DNA from: Bacillota bacterium
GTDB lineage: Bacteria > Bacillota > Clostridia > Christensenellales > Aristaeellaceae
Reading direction: 5' to 3'
NCBI GenBank assembly: GCA_023392515.1
Contig: JAEVYX010000062.1
Span: 1 to 50,006, forward strand
Length of the DNA stretch: 50,006 bases
Numbering within the stretch: the first letter of the stretch is position 1; each line of letters opens with the position of its first letter. The notes beneath the pieces were generated by a model, which had not been told where the DNA came from, searched no databases, and worked only from the letters and a program-made list of their open reading frames with translations. Shown piece after piece: positions 26,109-33,470 of this stretch. A program made the position numbers and the translations under genes.

Positions 26109-26516
26109 TCAGATGCTTGAAGAGGATGATGTGCCGCTACGTGTTTCTGTTATATCGCCATCCTGTGCATAAAAACCTGCTGTCGCACGGTATACGTTTC
26201 CGGAGGTCCCGGTATAGGACAGGGAGTAGGAGTGAGTTAAGGCACTGGTCTTGTACTGTGATGTTACACTTCTCACGGTGACCCATTGCGTGCCTTGCTG
26301 CACTTGGATTCTGATGTAGCTGAAACCCAGTGTATCGCATACTGTTTTGGCGCTGATATTCGCCGTGGCAGTAAGCGTTGTGCCTGAAGCGCTAAGGCTC
26401 ACGGCTGTAGATGAGATCAGCGTGCTTGCAAACGGTGTGATTGTGTCTGCCAGCGCATTGCTGGCCAAGCAAACGAGGAGCAAACTTAACAGTAAAATTG
26501 CGATATTCCTTTTCAT
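26109..26516 (-). CDS. Small secreted protein, DUF6147-like
   Basis: A 135-residue protein with a signal peptide (residues 1-23, ending NALA) and a mature domain rich in Ser/Thr and beta strands, opening TITPFAS and ending in a poly-Ser tail. It recalls the DUF6147 family of small exported clostridial proteins; that match is from memory. The ATG overlaps the stop of the preceding anti-sigma-like gene as ATGA, and a GGAGG lies inside that gene, so it is translationally coupled. Its place in a sigma/anti-sigma operon suggests it is part of the envelope response. Function unknown. Confidence 0.75.
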   Translation of the reverse strand: MKRNIAILLLSLLLVCLASNALADTITPFASTLISSTAVSLSASGTTLTATANISAKTVCDTLGFSYIRIQVQQGTQWVTVRSVTSQYKTSALTHSYSLSYTGTSGNVYRATAGFYAQDGDITETRSGTSSSSSI

Positions 26517-27388
26517 ATCAGATTACCTCCATTCATGGTGGATATGTAGTCTTTCAATTCGTCTTTTGTAATATTCCCACCGATCTGAACAACATATGGC
26601 GGCGAAAGCCAGATCACTTCGGATGTGTCAAGATTGTTAAAGAAGCTATAGCTTGTCCCGTTTATTTGAATGGTTTCATATGCATTACCATCCTTTTCAA
26701 CATATTCATCCAAAAGACCGCCGCTGCTAACCATTTGTATGCTCACATGCAGTAGTTTTTCTTGTGCTTCATACAGCCCGATGACATTCTTTGTACTTAC
26801 GCCGGTGCTGCTGTCAACGGCGATTAGCTTGTATGCTGTGGGAAGCATTGGGAGCGTCGGATTCATTTCAAGCTCTTTTAGTTTTTCGTCAAACGCGTCA
26901 CCACGGTCCAATCCAAAATATTCATTCATTGACGAAGATTCCGGTGAGCTTTCAGGCGCCTGCATTTCTATGTTGATATGAAGCTGCTCCTCCCCCCAAT
27001 GGAACACGTAGTTCCAGATGGGATAGCCCAAGGTATAGGCAACAGCGGTTCCGACAAGCATGATCCCGAGCAGGATGAGTGCCGCGATAACCGCAGGCCT
27101 GCGGTGAACAGGAGTGCGCTTTTTGGATTCTTTTCGTGCTTCAGAATTGTCTGCAAGGTTCAGGATGCGTGCAATGCTTTCTCTGGCCCTTTCTTTCAGG
27201 GAATCTCCTTCGTCATATTCGGGATGCAGGTACAGCACACATTCCTCAATCAAAGTTGTATCCATTTTTACTGCCGACAAACTCAGCTGGTAATCCAGAA
27301 TCTGCTTTATGTCTTCTTTTGCAAGTGTGCTCTTTTGGAGCGTTAGGCTAAGCCATGCTTGAAAGGCAGCTGCTTTTTTGCGTTGCAT
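26513..27388 (-). CDS. Membrane-bound anti-sigma-factor-like protein with DUF4367-type outer domain
   Basis: A 291-residue single-pass protein. Cytoplasmic helical residues 1-95 are followed by one membrane helix (about 97-120, AVIAALILLGIMLVGTAVAY), then an outer domain (about 125-291) with LPTAYKLIAVDSSTG, ISYSF-like segments and a terminal YVVQIGGNITKDELKDY, as in DUF4367. It lies 20 bases after the ECF sigma gene. It is therefore the likely partner that holds the sigma factor at the membrane and releases it on an external signal. Confidence 0.82.
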   Translation of the reverse strand: MQRKKAAAFQAWLSLTLQKSTLAKEDIKQILDYQLSLSAVKMDTTLIEECVLYLHPEYDEGDSLKERARESIARILNLADNSEARKESKKRTPVHRRPAVIAALILLGIMLVGTAVAYTLGYPIWNYVFHWGEEQLHINIEMQAPESSPESSSMNEYFGLDRGDAFDEKLKELEMNPTLPMLPTAYKLIAVDSSTGVSTKNVIGLYEAQEKLLHVSIQMVSSGGLLDEYVEKDGNAYETIQINGTSYSFFNNLDTSEVIWLSPPYVVQIGGNITKDELKDYISTMNGGNLI

Positions 27389-27408
27389 ATATTATCCCTC
27401 CCATATAT

Positions 27409-27990
27409 TTACTGATTTTGGTTGGATATAAGTAACGCAAAAATAGCAAATACAAAAAATAATTCAGGATGGCTGCGCACCTTTTCCTTTAATCGGTAAA
27501 GCCTCATTCTGAGCGCGGTTTCGCCAATCCCCAAGCGGGAAGCCAATTCCGCATAAGGCATTCCCTTTACATAAGCCTCTATCAGCAAATCGGTATTGTC
27601 TTTCCCCAGCAATTCTCTGATTTTATCCAGCCTTTCCGGAAATTGATCGATGCACAAAAACTCGGGACTAAGCTCTTTGTCCATAAGCATTTCCTGCTGC
27701 GCGGGATTATCCGGATTATCCAGGGAATAGCCGGCCCGTTTCCTTGAGTCGTTTTCCTTCCGTCTGCTTGATAACAGTTCGTTTTTCATGGTCACAACAA
27801 GCCATCCCTTCAGATTGGGATGGTCTTGTAATTTTTCCTTCTTTTTGAGCATCTGAAGCAGAACGTCTTGAATATGGTCTTCCAGGGTAACAATTTGACC
27901 GGGGTTTCCCCGCAGAAGATATCTTCCTACTCTATATAAAAGCTGATAATACTCACAATAGGCTTCTATTGTCCAGCGATCATCTGCCAA
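27409..27990 (-). CDS. ECF-type RNA polymerase sigma factor
   Basis: A 193-residue sigma-70-family protein with region 2 at about residues 10-80 (LEDHIQDVLLQML, then LKGWLVVTMKNELLSSRR) and region 4 at about 120-170 with the helix-turn-helix YAELASRLGIGETALRMRLY. The start is a TTG with GGAGG eight bases upstream; an ATG nearby is out of frame. Unusually, the last 20 residues include a hydrophobic run (LFFVFAIFALLI) that could touch the membrane. It is the first gene of a three-gene operon. Confidence 0.88.
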   Translation of the reverse strand: MADDRWTIEAYCEYYQLLYRVGRYLLRGNPGQIVTLEDHIQDVLLQMLKKKEKLQDHPNLKGWLVVTMKNELLSSRRKENDSRKRAGYSLDNPDNPAQQEMLMDKELSPEFLCIDQFPERLDKIRELLGKDNTDLLIEAYVKGMPYAELASRLGIGETALRMRLYRLKEKVRSHPELFFVFAIFALLISNQNQ

Positions 27991-28287
27991 AGCGTAATCC
28001 TCCGATCCATGATCTCCTTCCCTTACTTTACACGGTACGGAGCCTTTATTAAAGCCAGTATGGGGATTTTTCAGAATAGCACCGGATTTTTGAAAGTGAG
28101 CATACAGGTATGTGATGTAAGCATCTGATTTTTAATATATATCCAGTGGAAGACATGCAATTCACGACACGGCAAACGTGATGCGCATCATAAATCGATG
28201 AAAGCGTATAAAAGGGAGTATAGACATAAACTGGGGCCTTTTTACTGTTTCATGCGGTTTTGCCTGAGTTTGTGGGAGGACTACGTG
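27991..28287. other. Intergenic stretch between the ECF sigma operon and the second AraC gene
   Basis: No gene seen. It holds the leader of the sigma operon, an AT-rich segment near 28120-28140 and a small palindrome GATGCGCATC. I could not place a convincing promoter; a TGC-TATTCT on the minus strand near 28060-28070 is the best candidate, without a -35. Confidence 0.4.
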
Positions 28288-29205
28288 TTACTTTTCCTGC
28301 CTCGGAGCCCGTGCTTTTTTGTCTTGCACGGTTAGCGCGTGCTTGGCGTAGGCCGAAGGGCTCATGCCCACGATGTTTTTGAACTGCTTGGAAAAATGGT
28401 AGGGATCTTGCATACCGACCTCCGCGCCGGCCTGCTTGACAGAATAATGGTCTTGCAGCAGTGCCTTTGCCCGTTCCATTTTGCAAAAGAGCAAATATCC
28501 CAAAGGAGGCATGCCTACCTCAGCTACAAACCGCTTGCGGAAGGTTTCCATGGGCATGCGGGATATGGCTGCCATTTCGGACAGGGAAAAGTTATCCCGA
28601 TACTGGTTGGCCCGAAGGGCGTCTACCACTTTGGCAATCTCATGGGAGAGCATGGCGTCCATAGCCACGGGCTGGCCCGAATGGGACGCCAGCATGCCCC
28701 AGAGAAGATGCTGTAATTGGAAGGAAGCATCTCCCGTACCGGAGTGGCGCACAATCACCTGTACGATCTGCCTTGTCAGGTATAGCTGGGAAGGCAGTGC
28801 CCCTTGCTTCATGGGCGTATGCAACAGGGCACCCATCTGCTGTAAAAAGGCCGGTGCCAGAGGCCCATCCAAAGAAAGCCACAGAATTCTGGCCTCTCCT
28901 GTGACATTCAGGGCCGCGTTCATCGTGTCTGGAGGAATTACGCAGCATTCTCCTGCCTGAAGGAGAAGGGATTTGCCCTCCCCCCAGCACAATTGAAGAT
29001 GCCCGCTGTCTGCTGCCATCCAACGCCATTGCGGCTGCTCGGCCAGTGGGTATTCGCCTGTCTCAAGCATTCCGCTGCCCGCCGCGTGAATCCAAACGCC
29101 GCTTTCCCTGGTAAGGGAACCAGGCTCATGAATGCCCTCCACCGTAAGTTCTGGCTGGATTTGCGGCTGTTTCTCCGGTATTTGTGCGAAAAAGGTAAGG
29201 GACAA
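28288..29205 (-). CDS. AraC-family transcriptional regulator (second)
   Basis: About 305 residues. The N-terminal half is a cupin sensor domain (QWRWMAADSGHLQLCW, AGECCVIPPDTMNAAL). The C-terminal half is a two-part AraC DNA-binding domain (FSLSEMAAISRMPMETFRKRF; VKQAGAEVGMQDPYHFSKQFKNIVGMSPSAY). An ATG at 29214 directly abuts its GGGAGG, too close to use; the TTG three codons later at 29205 is nine bases from it and is the better start. The target is unknown; it is divergent from the BlaI-controlled operon. Confidence 0.88.
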   Translation of the reverse strand: MSLTFFAQIPEKQPQIQPELTVEGIHEPGSLTRESGVWIHAAGSGMLETGEYPLAEQPQWRWMAADSGHLQLCWGEGKSLLLQAGECCVIPPDTMNAALNVTGEARILWLSLDGPLAPAFLQQMGALLHTPMKQGALPSQLYLTRQIVQVIVRHSGTGDASFQLQHLLWGMLASHSGQPVAMDAMLSHEIAKVVDALRANQYRDNFSLSEMAAISRMPMETFRKRFVAEVGMPPLGYLLFCKMERAKALLQDHYSVKQAGAEVGMQDPYHFSKQFKNIVGMSPSAYAKHALTVQDKKARAPRQEK

Positions 29206-29251
29206 CTTCTTCATCCTCCCAAAAACATGTCAAATGCTTACCATTTTTAAC

Positions 29252-29280
29252 ATTGTATACAGCCTGGCAGCGGTTGTCAA
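29252..29280 (-). promoter_or_regulatory. Promoter of the second AraC gene
   Basis: On the minus strand, TTGACA (29280-29275), 17 bases, then TACAAT (29257-29252), about 45 bases ahead of the start codon. Confidence 0.8.
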
Positions 29281-29318
29281 GCGGGTGTAAACAAATCATG
29301 AACAATGCGGACATTTCG

Positions 29319-29347
29319 TTGACTTCGTATGACTATTGCGATAGTAT
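29319..29347 (+). promoter_or_regulatory. Promoter of the propeller/binding-protein fusion gene
   Basis: TTGACT (29319-29324), 17 bases, then TAGTAT (29342-29347). The layout is the same as that of the blaI promoter at 31687-31715. Confidence 0.8.
29332..29345. promoter_or_regulatory. Candidate BlaI-type operator, site 1
   Basis: ACTATTGCGATAGT, an inverted repeat ACTAT-4-ATAGT, covers the promoter spacer and overlaps the -10 box. Confidence 0.7.
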
Positions 29348-29358
29348 ATTTCCGAAAG

Positions 29359-29372
29359 ACTATTGCAATCGT
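29359..29372. promoter_or_regulatory. Candidate BlaI-type operator, site 2
   Basis: ACTATTGCAATCGT matches site 1 at 12 of 14 positions, 27 bases downstream centre to centre, just after the predicted start of transcription. Confidence 0.6.
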
Positions 29373-29391
29373 CAATTGGAGGAGGAATACC

Positions 29392-31680
29392 ATGAAACGA
29401 ATAGGAAGCGGAATCTTAGCTTTGTTTTTGTGCCTTTTTTTCGGGGTAACTGCATTGGCGGCGAAGGATGAACATGTAGCCCTGCCCGATGATGCTGGGG
29501 AGGTAAGATCCCTGGCAGCATGGGAAAATATTCTGTATCTTCTGACAGAAAGCGCGGTGTATTCCTGGAAGACGGGCCAGGCGGAACCATCTCTTTTGGG
29601 CGCGCTGCCTTCCGGAGATGAGCAGGAAACAGAAAGTGTACACTTTGCTGTCAGCACTGGCAACGGAATAATATCCGGGGCACCCTCCTGGCTGGATTTT
29701 TTGCTTATCAGAGATGGCGTACTCTACGGCCTGGATACGGGCAAGGGGGAACTGTACCGGCTTGAAGCTGAAAACGGCAGCATGAAAACCACATTGGAAA
29801 CGACCTTCGATTGGTCCGGCATGGCCAATACACAAAGCGGCGTTTCTATTCCAAGGCAGGTTTCATCCGTAGTTTTTGAGGACGGCTACCTGTACTGTTT
29901 GAAAAGCAATGATGATTTTATAAATCAAACACTAACCCGCTTTGATCTTTCCACAGGGAAAAGCCTGGACTATGATTTGAAGTATGCGGTGGGATTCACT
30001 CCATATAAGGAAGGGCAAGCGTTGATTTTACAATACGAGAATCAGGAGGCGGTCTATGCCGGCTCGGGTAAACTATGGCTGAATGTGTTGGACTTGAATA
30101 CTGGGGCGGTACAAAAGGGATTGCAATTGCCTGTGGGATCAGCAACCGGCCTTTGTTATGACGAAGCGTCGGATACGGCCTGCATGTTTTCCGGTGGAGA
30201 AATTTATGCGGTGCAATCTCTGAAAGACCCTCGGCTGGCGGCCTATGCACCCGTGGGCAGCTCCGGAACGGGAGGCGCGGCCCTTCTGCCCGGCGGGTTG
30301 TATGCCCTTGGCGGGGATGGCGTTTATTTACAAGATATAAACCCGAACGGCACTATACCCCGGGCACTCCGTATCCAGGGCGGCCGTGAAAACAGCTACC
30401 TTACCTTCCAAGAAGATCATCCGGATATCCCGGTTGTGCTAGGCAATGCCGGCTTTTCGGATGTGCAAATGCTGATGCAGGATATGGCCTCCGGGGGAAG
30501 CGACCTGTATTGTGTATCGCCAAGTTCCCTGGATATTGAATCTCTGATGAAAAAAGGCTATACGGCTGCTCTTTCCGAAAGCTCTTCGCTTTCCAGCCTG
30601 GCAAAGGAAATGTATCCTTTTCTGCAATCGGTAATGTATCTTGATGGAGAATTAATGGCATTCCCGGTTTCTATAAACGCCCACACCCTGGGGTACAGCA
30701 AAAAGGCCCTGGAGGAGCTGGGGCTTACCAAAGAAGACCTGCCCAAAACCTACCTGGAGCTGATGGACTTTATTTCCCGGTGGGAAGATGACTATGGTAC
30801 CGATCATCCCACCCTTTCACTCTTCGATCAGGAGTTTACGGAATCGCCAAAAGAGACTTTCCTATCTTATATTGTGGAGGCTTATCATACCTCCTATACC
30901 GCCAGGGGAGAAACTCTGACCTTTGATACGCCTTTGTTTGACGCGCTCCTGAATGCTGTGGAAAAAGCAGATTTCTCAGCTTTGGTGGTCAAAGACGTAC
31001 AGGAAGCTGCAGCCGGGGCCATGGTAACCTACCGTGTCACCCTGGGTGGTGCCGGTGAATCTCCGGCCACAGCGCTCTTCACCCAATATCAGCAGGCAAC
31101 ATTGAACCAGTTTGGAAGCAGGTTCAGCGAATTTTCACCCCTTGTCCTGTCCCTGTCGGAGGAGCAGGAACCGGTCATTCCGGCTATGGCGGAGGTTTAC
31201 ATCGTGAATCCTTATTCGCAAAACAAGGACTTGGCGCTTCTCTACCTGGAGCACTATGCCGCAGCGCTGGAAGGGGTCAGCCTTATCAACCTGATGTCCG
31301 GGCAAAAAGAACCTATATTGGATCCAAACTATGAAAGTGCTCTGCATGACTTGGAAAAGGAGAAAGCTGACCTGGAGCAGCAATTTTCCACAGCCAAGGA
31401 AGATGAAAAGAAAGCTTTGCAGGAAGCCATAGATGGGGTGAATGAACGCATTTCTTTCCGGGAAACGCTGAAATGGCGCATCAGTGAAGGGGATATTGCA
31501 GCCTATCAGGCCCGGGCAGCCTATATTCAGGTGCAAAAAGTCAGCCCTCTGGCTGCCGCCCAGCAGGATATGGGGATTGCGACCCTCTTTAGCCGCTATC
31601 TTGCCGGCCAGGCAACACGGGCACAATTTATTGGTGAATTGGAGCAAAAACTGCGCATGATCCGGATGGAGGGAGAGTAA
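29392..31680 (+). CDS. Secreted fusion of a beta-propeller-like domain with an extracellular solute-binding domain
   Basis: A 762-residue exported protein. The ATG at 29392 has GGAGGAGG seven bases before it; the longer frame begins within the operators. A signal peptide (1-23, ending TALA) has no lipobox. Residues about 28-320 show repeated short blades (for example ENILYLLTESAVYSW, DGVLYGLDTGKGELYRL, GYLYCLKSNDD, GGLYALGGDGVYL) typical of propellers. Residues about 325-640 resemble a family 1 solute-binding protein (ELMAFPVSINAHTLGYSKKA, PKTYLELMDFISRW, then VYIVNPYSQNKDLALLYLEH). A charged coiled coil spans about 645-690. No transporter is adjacent; a BlaI repressor and an M56 protease follow, so sensing rather than import is inferred. 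Domain edges are by eye. Confidence 0.75.
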   Translation: MKRIGSGILALFLCLFFGVTALAAKDEHVALPDDAGEVRSLAAWENILYLLTESAVYSWKTGQAEPSLLGALPSGDEQETESVHFAVSTGNGIISGAPSWLDFLLIRDGVLYGLDTGKGELYRLEAENGSMKTTLETTFDWSGMANTQSGVSIPRQVSSVVFEDGYLYCLKSNDDFINQTLTRFDLSTGKSLDYDLKYAVGFTPYKEGQALILQYENQEAVYAGSGKLWLNVLDLNTGAVQKGLQLPVGSATGLCYDEASDTACMFSGGEIYAVQSLKDPRLAAYAPVGSSGTGGAALLPGGLYALGGDGVYLQDINPNGTIPRALRIQGGRENSYLTFQEDHPDIPVVLGNAGFSDVQMLMQDMASGGSDLYCVSPSSLDIESLMKKGYTAALSESSSLSSLAKEMYPFLQSVMYLDGELMAFPVSINAHTLGYSKKALEELGLTKEDLPKTYLELMDFISRWEDDYGTDHPTLSLFDQEFTESPKETFLSYIVEAYHTSYTARGETLTFDTPLFDALLNAVEKADFSALVVKDVQEAAAGAMVTYRVTLGGAGESPATALFTQYQQATLNQFGSRFSEFSPLVLSLSEEQEPVIPAMAEVYIVNPYSQNKDLALLYLEHYAAALEGVSLINLMSGQKEPILDPNYESALHDLEKEKADLEQQFSTAKEDEKKALQEAIDGVNERISFRETLKWRISEGDIAAYQARAAYIQVQKVSPLAAAQQDMGIATLFSRYLAGQATRAQFIGELEQKLRMIRMEGE

Positions 31681-31686
31681 CCTGCC

Positions 31687-31715
31687 TTGACAGCTTTTGA
31701 CGATCGTGATAGTAT
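31687..31715 (+). promoter_or_regulatory. Promoter of the blaI-M56 operon
   Basis: TTGACA (31687-31692), 17 bases, then TAGTAT (31710-31715), starting six bases after the stop of the fusion gene. Confidence 0.8.
31700..31713. promoter_or_regulatory. Candidate BlaI-type operator, site 3
   Basis: ACGATCGTGATAGT keeps the ACxAT-4-ATAGT dyad of sites 1 and 2 and lies at exactly the same offset from its -10 box as site 1. It implies autoregulation. Confidence 0.65.
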
Positions 31716-31765
31716 GACCTTGACTTGGTATACGCATCATTTGATTGAATAAGGCGGTCTGTGCC

Positions 31766-32128
31766 ATGGGAATCAAGCTTTTTGACTCGGAATTGAAAGT
31801 GATGGAAGTGCTTTGGCGCTCGGGCGATCTGCCTGCGGGGCAGATTGCCCGGGTGCTTCACGAAGAAACGGGCTGGAACCGGAATACCACCTATACGGTC
31901 ATCAAAAAGTGCATCGAAAAAGGGGCGGTCCGCCGCAGCGAGCCCGGCTTTATTTGCCGCTCTCTTATTTCCCGTGACCAGGTGCAAAAAGAAGAAACGG
32001 ACGCGCTGCGCCAGAAAATGTTCGGCGGGTCTTTTACAGACCTGTTTGCCGCCATGGTAGGCGGAAAGAAGCTTTCCCCTCAGGAGATTGAGCGGCTGAA
32101 GAAGCTGGTGGAGGATTTGGAGAAATGA
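31766..32128 (+). CDS. BlaI/MecI/CopY-family transcriptional repressor
   Basis: A 120-residue winged-helix repressor of standard family length. The DNA-binding domain (residues 1-75) opens with FDSELKVMEVLWRSG and has the recognition segment GWNRNTTYTVIKKCIEKG; the short C-terminal dimerisation helices follow. The ATG at 31766 begins at the family's normal point; a TTG seven codons earlier is less likely. It is followed with an ATGA overlap by the M56 protease. In known systems the protease cleaves the repressor to lift repression. Confidence 0.92.
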   Translation: MGIKLFDSELKVMEVLWRSGDLPAGQIARVLHEETGWNRNTTYTVIKKCIEKGAVRRSEPGFICRSLISRDQVQKEETDALRQKMFGGSFTDLFAAMVGGKKLSPQEIERLKKLVEDLEK

Positions 32129-33288
32129 GTCTTCTGGAAAGAAGTCTTTCGGGAGCGGCGCTGATCCTTTGCGTGTGCCTGATTCGTATGATTGGGCTTC
32201 GCCGCCTGCCTCCCTTTCTCTTCTCCATCCTTTGGGCTGCTGTGCTCGTCCGGCTTTTGTGGCCCGGAACATTTTCCTCCCCCTTGGGGATTTGGAATCA
32301 GCCATCAGCTTTGTCTGCAGCGGCTGCCATGAATGCCCAGGGCAAAGCTTTCAGCCTGACGGCCTTGCAATGGGCATGGATTTTCGGTGCCCTTGTTGCT
32401 TTTGCCACATTCACGCTTCTATATATCAGGCAGCGGCGGGTGTTTTCCACGGCACTTCCCGCCACTCTGCCTCCCCTTGACAAAGCATCCCTCAAAAGCC
32501 CCGGCGCGGCCTGGAAGGTTCGAATATTCACTTCCGACCGGATTGGTACGCCTTTGACATATGGATTCATCCGGCCAAAAATTCTTATACCTAAGGGACT
32601 GTCTTTATCTCCGGAGGAACTTCACTGCGTGCTGGCCCATGAGTATGCCCATATCCTGCGGGGGGATGCGCTTTTCAGGCTCTTGATGGCTGCGGCCTTG
32701 TGCATCCACTGGTTTAACCCCCTGGTATGGCTCATGGCTTATTTGTACGGGCAGGATATGGAACTGGCCTGTGACCACCAGGTGGCGGGCCGGTTGAATG
32801 CTGCGCAGCGGGCCCGGTACGCCAGGACGCTTTTAACCCTGGAAGAAAAAAAGCCCTTTTCGGGCGTTCTGTTCAACTATTTCAGCCAATCCCCCATGGA
32901 GACACGCATACGGAACCTGTTTCACCAGGAGCGGCGCTCCAAGCTGGCGGCAGCAGCTGCAGTGGCTGCATTTTCACTGGCGCTTTTCGTATTTGCTGCA
33001 TCTGCATCCGGTACAACTGCCATGGAAATGACAAAACTGATCTTGCAGGGAACTGTAAACAGCCAGCCACTTGTTGTGGCGGGCACGGCTTCCTTCGGTG
33101 GCAGCTATTTTTTTCAGCCGGCCATACCTTTGCAGGCAGCATCCGCCCAGCGGGTGAAGGTGATATCCATCGCCGCAAAAGGTGAGCCGGTAAAAAGCAT
33201 CTCCATCTCCATAGCGCAGGAGGACACCGACATGCCGGCGGCACAAGCCGTGACCTATGCCTCTACCTATATCGTCATGGAAGAATAG
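32125..33288 (+). CDS. M56-family (BlaR1/MecR1-like) membrane metalloprotease sensor without a penicillin-binding domain
   Basis: A 387-residue membrane protein with helices near residues 8-25, 30-47, 82-101, 185-205 and 274-295. The zinc protease site is HEYAH at 172-176 with the distal ELACD at 213-217, facing the cytoplasm as in BlaR1. After the last helix only about 90 residues lie outside, with no SxxK site, so it does not sense beta-lactams the way BlaR1 does. Its start overlaps the blaI stop (ATGA). It may instead detect the upstream propeller/binding-protein product or another envelope cue. Confidence 0.9.
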   Translation: MSLLERSLSGAALILCVCLIRMIGLRRLPPFLFSILWAAVLVRLLWPGTFSSPLGIWNQPSALSAAAAMNAQGKAFSLTALQWAWIFGALVAFATFTLLYIRQRRVFSTALPATLPPLDKASLKSPGAAWKVRIFTSDRIGTPLTYGFIRPKILIPKGLSLSPEELHCVLAHEYAHILRGDALFRLLMAAALCIHWFNPLVWLMAYLYGQDMELACDHQVAGRLNAAQRARYARTLLTLEEKKPFSGVLFNYFSQSPMETRIRNLFHQERRSKLAAAAAVAAFSLALFVFAASASGTTAMEMTKLILQGTVNSQPLVVAGTASFGGSYFFQPAIPLQAASAQRVKVISIAAKGEPVKSISISIAQEDTDMPAAQAVTYASTYIVMEE

Positions 33289-33470
33289 TCCTTTTCAACA
33301 CGCTGAAAAACCCTATAACCGCAAAAATGTTGTCCGAAGGGGTAGCATTTTTGCTTACGTTGTCGCCATCGCTTGCAAAATTTGTTCACTTATTACACAA
33401 TAAGCTCCCTCTTTTGCACGCTCGGCTCCTAGCTTTGTGTGTTTTGAACGGGCTGTCAGATCGATGACTT
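33289..33470. other. Intergenic stretch after the M56 gene with a large hairpin
   Basis: GCAAAAATG (33321-33329) pairs with CATTTTTGC (33346-33354) across a 16-base loop, a plausible terminator for the BlaI operon. A CAACACGCTG just before recalls the edge of the hairpin block at 14783-14789. No gene seen. Confidence 0.45.

Noticed and set aside
32125..33288. M56 protein considered as a true BlaR1 beta-lactam sensor
   Set aside because: The outer part is about 90 residues with no SxxK motif; a BlaR1 sensor domain is about 250 residues.
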